A stretch of DNA of 13,307 bases, taken from contig JAXIUW010132225.1 of assembly GCA_035591015.1 (NCBI GenBank), positions 1 through 13,307 on the forward strand, in the 5' to 3' direction. A program made the position numbers and the translations under genes. The stretch comes from Cephalothrix simula. Lineage: Eukaryota; Nemertea; Palaeonemertea; Archinemertea; Cephalotrichidae. Below are positions 1 to 8,370 of this stretch, piece after piece. The first letter of the stretch is position 1. The number at the start of each line of letters is the position of its first letter. Below the pieces are notes generated by a model. It saw only the letters and a program-made list of their open reading frames with translations, had not been told where the DNA came from and did no database searches.

Positions 1-215
1 CGGATTTCGGTTTTCGATTTCGGAAAAGATAGGCGATTTCGGTTTTCGTTTTCGAAAATAGGCGATTTCGGTTTTCGCCTTCGAAAATACGCAAAGTGAA
101 ATTTCGGTCTTCGGTCGGATTTTTCGCTCTTCTTCGGTTTTCGGTCGCCTTTTTTCGACCGTCTTCGGTTTTCGGTTGATTTTTTCACCGGATTTCGGTC
201 TTCGAAAAACCCCTT
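1..215. repeat. Degenerate TTTCGG/TTTTCG satellite
   Basis: The first 88 bases contain about three 29-bp units. Units starting at 31 and 60 share AGGCGATTTCGGTTTTCG and end TTCGAAAAT. After 88 the order decays into irregular TTCGGTTTTCGGTCG runs as far as about 215. The array is open at the left edge of the window, so its full length is unknown. It is strand-asymmetric (T/C/G on plus, A low except in GAAAAT) and CpG-rich compared with its surroundings. Confidence 0.8.
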
Positions 216-971
216 CCAGCCCCTCTTAAAAGTTGGAATGGTATCGAAAAAACGAGCAACGAAAAACGTTTATCATCGAGAAGGACAATTTTGGGAGCAC
301 TTTAAAACGAACTCAATCGCAAATTGTACACCCAGGGTACACCAGAGCACACGCGGATAAGAAATATTCGGGTTATTCTGCCCGAAGAATGGAACCATCA
401 GTCTAAATGAAGTCGATGGGTCCTTTTGAAATTGCCATATTTGATAAAACAACTTTGCACGTATACATATATGCACTTATGTATACGTGACTGCACTGAC
501 TTTTTTTTCAAAACGGCCCAAAACTCCAAACTGATGATGGATTCTAATTAAGTACAAAATTTTCTGGGGGCCACCTTTGAGTTTTCTGAATTTCGGTCCA
601 TTTTAAGGTCACAAAACACAAATATTCTTCAAAAATTTTAGTAACGAAAAAACGGCATTCTGATAATTTCGTCATATGGTATAAAGAATTGAAGTCCTAA
701 AAATTTCGAACACAAGGTGCGTCAGGGGAAAATTTGTTCAACTAACTTTTATTTTTCTATTTTGGACTGCGTCTGTGGTTTTCGGGGTGTCCCTTTGGAA
801 GTCTAAGAATTATTCAGTTAAATATAGTTTGCTACATTCACATCTTGCTCAATTGGGCCTTAGTTTAGGTCTTTGTAAATCACAATAAGATAAAACATTA
901 AAGGAGTTCCACCGACCAATAATACCCTAATTCCACAAATGATGGTGAAATACGATAGCTATCTCTCTATC
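216..971. other. Spacer without recognisable gene
   Basis: I see no convincing coding frame. The stretch 490-800 keeps some of the GAAAA/TTTCGG flavour of the adjacent satellite (AACGAAAAAACGG, AATTTCGGTCC, GTTTTCGGGG), so it may be older decayed satellite or a satellite-flanking repeat. A small direct repeat, GTACACC, occurs twice near 326-343. Confidence 0.4.
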
Positions 972-1160
972 CTAATTCTCTATGCCATCAATCTTTGTTT
1001 TGAAGACTTGCTTGCGGCTTTTAAGACTACAAAACGGAAATATTACAGAGTAACGTGCGTAATCCTGATTATCAATCCAATTTAGATCATATTGGTCACC
1101 GAAATCAATAACATCGACCAATGTCGATTTATAATCTTCCACAGTTAACATAAATATCAT
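972..1160 (-). CDS. Small protein-like ORF, unrecognised (62 aa), low support
   Basis: The minus-strand frame runs from ATG (1160) to TAG. The peptide looks more protein-like than most AT-rich chance frames: an acidic first half (VEDYKSTLVDVIDFGDQYD, then NWIDNQDYAR) and a basic end (SLKSRKQVFKTK). A second in-frame Met is at codon 4. It lies 95 bp downstream, on the same strand, of the Asp-rich frame at 1255-1485. No family is recognised, no signal peptide or membrane segment is seen, and I find no clear splice sites. It may be a remnant exon or a chance ORF. Confidence 0.2.
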   Translation of the reverse strand: MIFMLTVEDYKSTLVDVIDFGDQYDLNWIDNQDYARYSVIFPFCSLKSRKQVFKTKIDGIEN

Positions 1161-1254
1161 TGCTTTTAATTCATATATAAGGCCCTTTTTTAATTAGTTA
1201 GTTTACGGGGTCTGCCGCCCATATTTTTCAGAAAATAGAAAAAATAAATAAAAT

Positions 1255-1485
1255 TTAATCCTCATCCACATCATTATCTAAATAATCTTCGACTTCATCT
1301 CCATTGTCATCACCTTCTCCACGATCACCATCACTATCACCATCACCATCATCGTCACCATCACCATCATCATCATCTGAATCATCTTCATCTCCATCAC
1401 TATCACTATCACTATCTTAATCAATATCATCATGATCAATATCATCATGTTCATGATCTAAATCATCATATAAACTCTTAATCAT
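1255..1485 (-). pseudogene. Asp-rich (GAY)n reading frame broken by one in-frame stop
   Basis: On the minus strand an ATG at 1483-1485 opens 22 codons (MIKSLYDDLDHEHDDIDHDD..), then TAA (1417-1419), then 53 more codons in the same frame to TAA at 1255-1257. The second part is about half Asp, with DSDSDSDGDE and GDGDDDGDGDSDGD patterns, and ends DNDVDED. An in-frame stop also lies just upstream of the ATG. The DNA is a degenerate GAT/GGT/AGT triplet repeat, so it may be only a microsatellite. Against that, the last 20 codons (RGEGDDNGDEVEDYLDNDVDED) are non-repetitive but still acidic, as at a protein C-terminus. Asp-rich proteins occur in biomineral matrices and as chromatin-protein tails, but nothing here assigns a function. 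Confidence 0.4.
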
Positions 1486-2870
1486 GATTTATATTAATTC
1501 CATGGTGTACAGACCCCATTGATGTGATATGTAATGTCAAGATATGACACCAACTATTATTTTATAGTTATGAAAAGAATTCGACTTCGGAATTTTTCTG
1601 AAGGACTTTTTTTTAAACAAAAGTACATGCAGCTTTATTTACAACTAATATTATTTACATAAAATATAAAATGCCATTCGGCCTAAATTAGGCCATTTTA
1701 GGCATATGTACAGTTAAACGTTTTTTAAAAATTTATTACATAATATTTCAGGATAGTAATAAGGATGATAGAATTTTACATTTATGCAAGATTTGTCACA
1801 ATTTAAAATAAAGTTAAGGTTTATCACAGATGGATTGGTAATGGTGCTAATGATTGAGAGAGTGTGAGAATGGTATTTTTTATGATTATATGATTTTTTT
1901 TAGAAGTAAAATTTATATACATTAGAAATTATCACAGATAGCTTTGTTATGAGTATGAGTATGAAAAGATGATGATGAGGATGTTAACGAGGGTGAGGCC
2001 TAGGGTGAGTTTATGGAGAGAGCGGATTGATGGTGAAAGTAGGAAATATTATTAGGAAATATCAACCTTCATTTTCGTTTTTCAATTTACAAATTCCAGT
2101 TACCGTGACGGAGATCTAGAACGTTTTTTGGACTTCATATGGAATAAATATTTAACGGAGTCAAGAAATGTCGCAGTTGCTAAAATATTTCGTTATTTCT
2201 TTATAATAGAGTAATTGGTATCACCATAAAGTAAGAAATTTATTTTTCCATCTAAATTTCGCTTATTGTAATTTTCTATTAGATCGAGGGCCGGTCTTGT
2301 GTTGGCTTTTTTTGTTAAACCTTTTTAGAAATCATAACATATGAAGCTTGAGCTTCAAGAGATACAGTATTTGAGCAAAGGTTCCACCAAAACTACATTG
2401 TATACAACCATATTACACTTTTGTTGTTTTTACGGGACATATACCATTGCCGATCAGGAAGTAACGAAGCATGGACTTTTTCTTTCGCGTGAATCACCAA
2501 CAAATGATAGCCAAATGCATTTCTTCCAAGAAACTGACCTTTGTTTCTGTTTTCAGGGATGCTTTCAATACGAAGTGAGAAAAAGCTTATGACCAACATG
2601 AGATAAGCATAATAAACCTTCAACTAACAGTATCGGTGGATCAATTTCTCCTCCGCTGAGCTATTGGTACTGTATTGGCGGTCAGAACGGTCTTTAGCTA
2701 CATGTAAGACATGTAAACTCCCAAATTTTCAGCCCTCTACATTCGCCTTCATTCGTGATCGTTCCAAAAATTAGTGGTTCCCATGTTGAATACCTATACA
2801 AGTCAAAAATATTCGAAAGTTGAAAGTAGTTGGTATTAGATCTTCAGAACTATCTTACATGTAAGTGAAC
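1486..2870. other. Spacer without recognisable gene
   Basis: It holds a near-palindrome GGCCTAAATTAGGCC at about 1680, a purine-rich GAT/GAG tract at about 1965-2010 on the plus strand, and a perfect 12-bp palindrome CTTACATGTAAG (2854-2865). Open frames at 2341-2623 exist on both strands but have no recognisable motifs, no supporting splice context and overlapping antisense frames, so I treat them as chance. Confidence 0.4.
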
Positions 2871-2988
2871 TGACACCTCAACTTCAAAATTGCATTTCAG
2901 TGATGCGTGGTAGTTCTCAGGAGTACGATGAACATTCCTCACAGTCTTTTTTTTTGAAATCCTGGGTGTAATTTTGTTGAAATCAGGG

Positions 2989-3436
2989 TCATGACACCCA
3001 AACAATCTGACATTTACTAAATTTATCTGACACCGGCCGTGGAGAGCACAGATCAATTTATCTGACAAATACGTTATTTTATCTCACATGGACCTGCTAC
3101 ACCAAATTTGACATAAACTTATTACAACTGGCACCAAAAGTTTTCAAGACCAACCAATTTATCTGACGTAATTAATTTAAAATGGACATTAATACTATCA
3201 TGCACAGTGCACAACCCAAGTATTTAACTTAAACTGACGCCAGATAAATTCAACATCCATAATTTTTGGACACCATACCACCTAATTTAGATGAAATTTT
3301 GGATACAAATTTCTTGACACCACCCAAATCATCTGACACCAGATAGAATTTTGGGCAATATTTTCATGACAACACACAATTTATCTGACGTCAGATAAAA
3401 TTTTGGGTAAAATTTCCTTGACACCACCAAATCTTT
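2989..3436. repeat. Degenerate minisatellite, about 52-bp unit with TTTATCTGAC/GTCAGATAAA core
   Basis: Units begin TGACACC or TGACAAC at 3315, 3367 and 3419, giving two exact 52-bp periods. Each unit continues with CACAAAT(T)TATCTGAC(R)YCAGATARAATTTTGGG. Older copies to the left, with TTTATCTGAC, CAGATAAA and GACACC fragments at irregular spacing, are traceable back to about 2989, and an isolated TGACACC is at 2871. The youngest unit has the perfect 20-bp palindrome TTTATCTGACGTCAGATAAA at 3380-3399; other units have imperfect versions (ATCTGACACCAGAT). The palindrome centre contains TGACGTCA, the CREB/ATF site. Confidence 0.75.
3380..3399. promoter_or_regulatory. 20-bp perfect palindrome with CRE core TGACGTCA
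   Basis: TTTATCTGACGTCAGATAAA reads the same on both strands. The centre is a full cyclic-AMP response element, and the outer arms contain GATAA on each strand (GATA-factor type). It is inside the minisatellite, about 1.3 kb upstream of the p35 start. The motif is certain; binding is not shown. Confidence 0.3.
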
Positions 3437-4286
3437 TCATTTATGTTTTTTGGTCGTTTGACATCCATTCACCCACCTCCGGCTTGGGTGTCTGAGTTTG
3501 AAGTGCATTTTAAACCAACATAGATCGCTAGTTACTATAAGGTTGGATGTGCAGGGTGACTACGTAGAGTATGGCCAGGTAACAGAGCGCGATGACAGTA
3601 ATGCACTGCTTCGTCTATGCTTATACTGTACAACGATTATTGCCTCCTTGCGTACATTTCGCTCCACTGTCCGAGAATTTCTCGCTTGTGGCTCGTGTAA
3701 CAAAATACCCTGAAGCAATGAACCTTTTTGTCTTGCGTTTCTTTAAAATACAGAGAGTTCATTTGGATCAATAAGCTGATAATCTACCGTAAAATCTGGT
3801 GCGAATGCGCTAAGTGTCCGCTGGTGATTAGTGTCCTCTTCGTAGTATAACTATACAGATAGTATGGCTTTTTTTGTCGGACACAGGTAACCGGCTTTTA
3901 TTGTCCTACCTACCTGTCCTATTTAAATGTACATACCGGACACTGAAAGTCGGGGGACGCTGCAAACCTTTACATCGGAAGACTTGTAAAATGATTCAGT
4001 GGTATATTTTTGTCTTTCATGGCATTGAAAAAATTCATGAGCCTCCTGGACAGCGAAAATATCTATAACATTTAACACTATTAGTAATGGTTGTTTTTAA
4101 AAGTCAACCCCTTGCCATTTTTGGAAATTGTGCCTTGTTCTAAAAATCTACTATGAACCATCCCGCGAGCGAGTCAGAGTCACCTTAGCGATTATACACT
4201 GACAGCATAAAACGAGTTTGGGGATTAACTAATTCTAGCACATATAACATGAGATCATTCTGTAAGCTGACATCATATAGCTTTTC
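3437..4286. other. p35 upstream region, no coding feature supported
   Basis: Frames at 3498-3774 and 3874-4068 start at non-ATG codons or lack any motif, so I do not call them. The stretch 3810-3945 contains scattered GTGTCC and GGACAC words (about 3814, 3832, 3878, 3937), which form short imperfect inverted pairs. A possible splice donor CAG|GTAACC lies at about 3886. A small CpG-richer patch (CCCGCGAGCGAG, about 4162) is the only hint of an older promoter-like region. Confidence 0.3.
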
Positions 4287-4291
4287 ATTGG
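4287..4291 (-). promoter_or_regulatory. CCAAT box (NF-Y-type)
   Basis: The plus strand reads ATTGG, so the minus strand has CCAAT. It is 21 bp from the X-box at 4313-4326. A five-base motif alone is weak; the only support is its spacing to the X-box. Confidence 0.25.
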
Positions 4292-4312
4292 CTAAATCGA
4301 TCTCTCGTCTCC

Positions 4313-4326
4313 GTTACTATGACAAC
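4313..4326 (+). promoter_or_regulatory. Consensus RFX X-box upstream of p35
   Basis: GTTACTATGACAAC fits every position of the X-box consensus GTHNYYATRRNAAC, the site bound by RFX/DAF-19 winged-helix factors. It lies 342 bp upstream of the p35 ATG. An inverted CCAAT box (ATTGG, 4287-4291) is 21 bp away; RFX and NF-Y sites are often paired. RFX factors drive ciliary genes and many sensory-neuron genes, which would suit a neuronal CDK5 activator. Caveat: the 3' half runs into a good branch point and 3' splice site ending at 4356, so the motif may be intronic rather than proximal to a start site. Confidence 0.5.
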
Positions 4327-4356
4327 TAATGATATGTTCCCCGTCTTCCACTGCAG
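4327..4356 (+). promoter_or_regulatory. Candidate 3' splice site for a 5'-UTR intron of p35
   Basis: An ACTAATG branch-point-like sequence (4324-4330) is followed by a pyrimidine-rich tract (TTCCCCGTCTTCCACTG) and CAG ending at 4356. Spacing from branch point to AG is about 25-30 bases, which is normal. The exon would start at 4357 and run without a needed splice into the p35 frame at 4668. A possible partner donor, CAG|GTAACC, is at about 3886. Vertebrate CDK5R1, as I recall, also keeps its whole coding region in the last exon after a 5'-UTR intron. No transcript evidence is available. Confidence 0.4.
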
Positions 4357-4576
4357 TCCTGTACACTGAAGCCTGATCCTCATTATATTGAATAATATAT
4401 GAGAATATGGGGCTTTTCATGTTGATGACATAGAACTTGACATCGTAAGACAAAATCTATGTTTTAATAATCATTTGGACAATTTTGGACTAACGCTTTC
4501 CATTTTTGGATAAGGAAATTGAAAACAGCTAATAGATCATTAAAAAGGAGCAAAAAATTTAGAAGGAAATATAGAA

Positions 4577-4588
4577 ATGTTGGAATAA
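4577..4588 (+). other. Possible 4-codon upstream ORF before p35
   Basis: ATG TTG GAA TAA lies 80 bp upstream of the p35 start codon. If this stretch is in the 5' UTR, as the nearby 3' splice candidate at 4356 suggests, it would be a minimal upstream ORF that could lower p35 translation. In AT-rich DNA such a short frame is expected by chance, so its presence is certain but its function is a guess. Confidence 0.2.
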
Positions 4589-4667
4589 AGAAAGATCGTT
4601 TAGAGGATAACAGTGACGCCATTTTGTTTTGCAAAAAAGTGTAGGTCGATTCAAAAATTTCACCACC

Positions 4668-5525
4668 ATGGGTACCGTTTTATCATTTACTCCTCGACCA
4701 AGAAGGCCTTTATACGAGGATATCAATTTAAATAATTTTAATTATGAAATTTTAAACAATGTAAAGAATCAGCCAAAAGATAAAAATTTCAGGCATTCCA
4801 CCTTCATCAGTGGACTAAGCTGGAAAAAATTTATAGTGGATAAAAAGAGAAAAGAAAAGAATTTTATCAAACTTACGAACAAAATACCAGGAAAAATTGA
4901 TAATAACCTGAATTCAGATATTGAAAATAACAATCGTAATTTCGTGCCCAAATCGTTCTCTTGCTATAATCTTAAAACAGGTGAAGACTATAAGGACAAG
5001 GACCTTAAAAATAACAATCTGTGCAGACAAATATCAAAATCGACGGGATCACCTAAGAAAACAGTTATTCAAGCATCAACATCAGAGCTTCTACGATGTT
5101 TGGGAGAATTTCTTTACAGAAGGTGCTTTCGACTCAAGCATTTTGAGCCAGGTGACTGTGTAATGTGGCTACGCACTGTAGATAGGTCACTTCTTCTTCA
5201 AGGTTGGCAAGACGTTGCTTTCGTCAACCCAGCAAATGTTGTTTTCGTGTATTTATTGGTGCGAAAAGCAGTCACTGATGATATAATGTCAGAGCATGAG
5301 CTTCAGGCATGTGTGCTAACATGTCTATATCTCAGCTACTCTTACATGGGAAACGAAATTTCCTATCCGCTTAAGCCTTTTTTGGTTGAGGAAGACAGAG
5401 ACAAGTTTTGGGACAGATGTATAGGTTTGATAAACGAACAAAGTACAAACATGCTACGTATTAACAGTGACCCGAGTTTTTTTACTGATGTATTTACGGA
5501 ACTGAAATCGTATTCTTCACTTTGA
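4668..5525 (+). CDS. CDK5R1: CDK5 activator p35/p39 (CDK5R1-like), complete single-exon reading frame
   Basis: This encodes the regulatory subunit that activates cyclin-dependent kinase 5, mainly in neurons, through a cyclin-box-like fold. The frame gives 285 aa with no interruption; human p35 is about 307 aa. The start is the ATG at 4668: A at -3 and G at +4 are optimal, an in-frame TGA lies at 4614-4616, and the protein begins MGTVLS, the family's N-myristoylation signal (Gly2), followed by basic residues R10, R12 and R13. Residues 37-55 (KDKN..RHS..SWKKF) and 95-102 (KSFSCYNL) match conserved N-terminal blocks. Residues about 132-280 are the CDK5-binding domain, with the family signatures [15 protein letters not shown] (135-149), [12 protein letters not shown] (171-182) and [20 protein letters not shown] (218-237). 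T8-P9 and S128-P129 sit where human p35 carries its CDK5 phosphorylation sites (Ser8, Thr138). The linker between KSFSCYNL and the domain is short and Lys/Asn-rich, without the human proline-rich calpain-cut segment. The family is very clear; p35 versus p39 orthology is not, as protostomes usually have one ancestral gene. Confidence 0.97.
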   Translation: MGTVLSFTPRPRRPLYEDINLNNFNYEILNNVKNQPKDKNFRHSTFISGLSWKKFIVDKKRKEKNFIKLTNKIPGKIDNNLNSDIENNNRNFVPKSFSCYNLKTGEDYKDKDLKNNNLCRQISKSTGSPKKTVIQASTSELLRCLGEFLYRRCFRLKHFEPGDCVMWLRTVDRSLLLQGWQDVAFVNPANVVFVYLLVRKAVTDDIMSEHELQACVLTCLYLSYSYMGNEISYPLKPFLVEEDRDKFWDRCIGLINEQSTNMLRINSDPSFFTDVFTELKSYSSL

Positions 5526-6981
5526 AAAAAGAGGAGCTTAAAAAATTAGCAATATTTTATTGTTATACAAGAAACTTCCGCGTGTTTTTATGGAATGATG
5601 CATGCATGTTCAAAACGTGAAAAAGAAGAAACTGTGAAAGTGTGCCGACTTGCCAAAAACTTGTCATCTTGATGATGTTCGACAATCGATGGATGTTACA
5701 ATATTATGGATAATAGGATCGTTTATATTTTCCACCTCGCATGAGCTCAAAAGTACGTATTCTCTAATATTTATAGAATTTGGTACTTATATATACTTAC
5801 TATTTTTGCATTTTTTCTTTGCAAAATATCAACACATCTTACATAAAATCATATAAGGATTCTTTTGGGTTATTTTATGTTATTTTATCCAGAAAATTAA
5901 TGTGTTAGTATTTTGCATCGTTCAGTTAGTACCAGTGGCGCCTTTCGTTTGCAATCCTGGAACCATATATTTAAAATTTCAATATTTTTGGACAAATTTG
6001 TATGGGCTTTTAGTCTGAAAACCTGAAACATTATCGATTACTTTGCCTAAAGCATCACTTAAAAATGAGATGAAGTGGCTACAATATCAACATTTTATAA
6101 TGAGTATTAAAAATTGATAACCACAAAACGTCAAACCTTCATCTGATTTATCTATATCACACTTATCACAAACATTAATGATGGTTACCTCTAATGCATA
6201 CGCAACAAAATGATTACAAAGTGCAGACTTCATATAATACGAAATACCTTGTATTGATTTCTACAAGACCAGAGCTGTACAAGACAATCAAGACAATCAT
6301 TTCAGTACCAGGCAACTACTATCTGACAAATCGTATGTACATATGTGATAATACCAGCAATACTGAGCATAATTGATTGTCTTCGAGCATTTAGATCGCC
6401 AACGTTATCTAAAAAGGCAAAAGTTGCTACAAATTATCAAAATTAAAAAGCTAACAGTATTTTTTTATTTTGGTATATTTATGTCATGGAACTGGTTTAC
6501 TGTGACGTTTTATACCACACTAATCACTTCCGGTTGCATAAAGGGGTTCGAAGTTTATTGACAAGCCCGGTAAAACTACACCACCACCTTTAGTAAATGT
6601 AGCACATTTTGGTGTATTTCCCTCTCCTTAGTTTGGGAAAACTATATTCACTTCCGCAGGACTATTGTATTGAGGGTAAAAAGGTTATAACCATACTGAT
6701 AAACACATCAGATAGGGCACAAACAGAATTGTAGCTACTCAAACACGTTCTACAGATTCTTTATAGCCCAGCCAATAATATACATGTTGGACCAACTTGA
6801 ATATTTATGAGTTTTTTATAAAAATATTGTTACATTAAAAATACAAGAGACATATTTTTAAACTTTTTAAATTTTAAAACAGGAAGGAATATTGGATCGA
6901 AACTAAAAATGGTTGACTAGTGATCTACTCACTAACGATCTATGATTGCAAGCATCGAATATAAGGGACGTTCAAATAAAA
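5526..6981 (+). other. Probable p35 3' UTR and downstream spacer; no further gene seen
   Basis: No convincing coding frame follows the p35 stop. The strand has scattered ATTTA elements and weak polyadenylation hexamers (ATTAAA at 6106-6111 and others). The first canonical AATAAA I find on the plus strand is at 6975-6980, just outside the foldback element. CDK5R1 transcripts in vertebrates have long 3' UTRs, so much of this may be transcribed. Short direct repeats (CAAGACAAT twice near 6280) look like ordinary slippage. Confidence 0.35.
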
Positions 6982-7437
6982 TACTTGCACAATGAAAATC
7001 ACTCACCGATCTAAGGAATATTCCTCTCTTGATAATCCTTCAAATAAACTAAAAAACACATATTAACCTTCCTTACACAGAGACAAATGTATATCTCAGA
7101 TTTATCTCGATTTGTTTTGAAACACAGGACAATTTTATTTTGACATATGAATTTCATAATAAATATTGAATTGACCACCATTTACGGTCCGACAGTACTA
7201 ATTAATGTACACAAACCAACAAACATGGCAGCCGATTTACATTATGAAATCCGTATGCCCAAAATAAATTTGTCTTGTGTTCCAAAAGCAACTAAGTTTT
7301 TAGAAAATCTGACATATACATTCCGTCTGACACTTTGGAAGGTTCATATTTGTGTTTTAGTTCACTTGAAGGATTATCAAGAGAGGAATATGCCTTAGAT
7401 CGGTGTAGATCGGTGAGTGATTTTTATTGTGCAAGTA
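6982..7437. mobile_element. Long-inverted-repeat (foldback) MITE, TA-flanked
   Basis: The two halves are reverse complements: left arm about 6982-7165, right arm about 7234-7437, with a 68-bp loop. The outer ends read TACTTGCACAATG on the left and CATTGTGCAAGTA-like on the right. The next block, TCACTCACCGATCTAAGG, pairs with CCTTAGATCGGTG..AGTGA, and the match continues through GAGAGGAATA, TATCAAGAG, CTTCAAATAAACTAAAA and TGAAATTCATATG to the loop. The outer part matches better than the inner. The right arm carries a 10-bp tandem duplication (TAGATCGGTG, 7396-7405 and 7406-7415) that the left arm lacks. Both ends abut TA, consistent with a Tc1/mariner-type target duplication. It encodes no transposase; the open frame at 7147-7398 is just the right arm and loop read through. 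Confidence 0.8.
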
Positions 7438-8197
7438 CTATAGTTAAAATACAAAAAATGTAGAACATAGTTTTATTCATTTTCCCACCGATACCACATA
7501 TAATTGGGCGGTGCTCACTGGTACTTCTGACTCAGAAATTTCTCTATTATTTTTAAGTCACCTATTTTTAATGCATGTGAGTCATTAACAACATAAAATA
7601 CAAACCTGAAGACTAGTCGATTTTTATGCTGATAATTTCTGAATCTATGATTATGAATCAACGTAATATATTCTAATTAGACTATAATTACGACTTTTCA
7701 TTAATGTATTTCGTCCCCAACTGATCCCGATATAGATGAAAATTGATTTTCCAATAATACCACAGAAAAAGCATGTAAATCATCAACAACACAGATCACA
7801 TTAAGTGGAAAAGAATAATGTCAATAATAACGAGCACCATGGGAATTTATTAATATTTTATTATGCTTGTCTAGAGGTTCATCTAATATAAGGTCAATTG
7901 TAAGCAAAAGCAAAAATGTAAGCAAAAATCCAACTGATGAATTAAGTCAATATAAGAATTGTTAAGTTTTTTAAAAACAATAAAAGTTTTTGGATAAAAA
8001 ATATTTTAGAGTAATAACATATAAATATACTATTAAATAATTATGATTGGGTAGATTGGAGCTTTTTGTAAAAAGATATTTGATTGCATATGTGAATCAT
8101 TTTGAACATGGATCAATTATCAAATCAAGTATTTTTGCAAGAAAAGCCTGGCAGTGATGGTCAGTGATAATTTGCAATATATAGGATAATTAACTAC
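7438..8197. other. Spacer without recognisable gene
   Basis: Very AT-rich sequence with no coding frame worth calling. A short direct repeat (GTAAGCAAAA) occurs at about 7901 and 7919. TATTCTAATTA near 7670 recurs near 9055, too short to define an element. Confidence 0.35.
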
Positions 8198-8370
8198 CAA
8201 TCTAAACCTCCACAATGGACCTCGTGTAGTATTACAAAAATAAACTTTTTGAGCTTCCTGTGGAATAAATTCAGCATTAAAAGGCCAATTAAATGTATGG
8301 CATGCACAACTAACCGAATCTTTTAATGTCCCTTCTTTTATGCAAGTAGGCTCATCAGTTTCAGTACATT
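8198..8370 (-). CDS. Candidate internal exon of an unrecognised Cys-containing protein
   Basis: On the minus strand a convincing 3' splice site precedes the exon: TACTAATCA as branch point at about 8411-8403, then TTTGTCATCTCTTATTTAAAAG with AG at 8372-8371. The frame is open for 57 full codons and ends at TTG|GTAGTTA, a usable donor, at 8198/8197. The exon is 173 nt, entering in phase 1 and leaving in phase 0. The peptide has five cysteines (CTETDEPTC, then SCAC, then YFC) and a possible N-glycosylation site NTT after the last Cys, suggesting an extracellular disulphide-bonded segment. I do not recognise the domain. Neighbouring exons of the same gene were not found in the window. The read-through ORF from the ATG at 8398 would start inside the splice signal, so I favour an exon over a stand-alone 92-aa gene. 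Confidence 0.35.

Noticed and set aside
2341-2623. Overlapping open frames on both strands
   Set aside because: Mutually overlapping, no motif, no splice context; typical of chance in such sequence.
2989-3436. CRISPR-like array
   Set aside because: Units are contiguous degenerate tandem copies without unique spacers, in an animal genome.
3498-3774. Two overlapping frames of 60-71 codons
   Set aside because: The first starts at TTG; neither has a recognisable motif, and they overlap in different frames.
4635-4642. 3' splice site at GTGTAG just before the p35 start
   Set aside because: No pyrimidine tract; the preceding bases are purine-rich. The site at 4356 is much better.
4629-4667. N-terminal extension of p35 from a TTG at 4629
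   Set aside because: The family starts with MGTVLS; the ATG at 4668 has an optimal Kozak context and exposes the myristoylated glycine. TTG starts are not expected in animal nuclear genes.
4769-5163. Open frames on the opposite strand and in a shifted frame inside p35
   Set aside because: They are shadows of the conserved p35 frame and have no family resemblance.
7147-7398. 83-codon frame
   Set aside because: It lies within the loop and right arm of the foldback element, so it is explained by the repeat.
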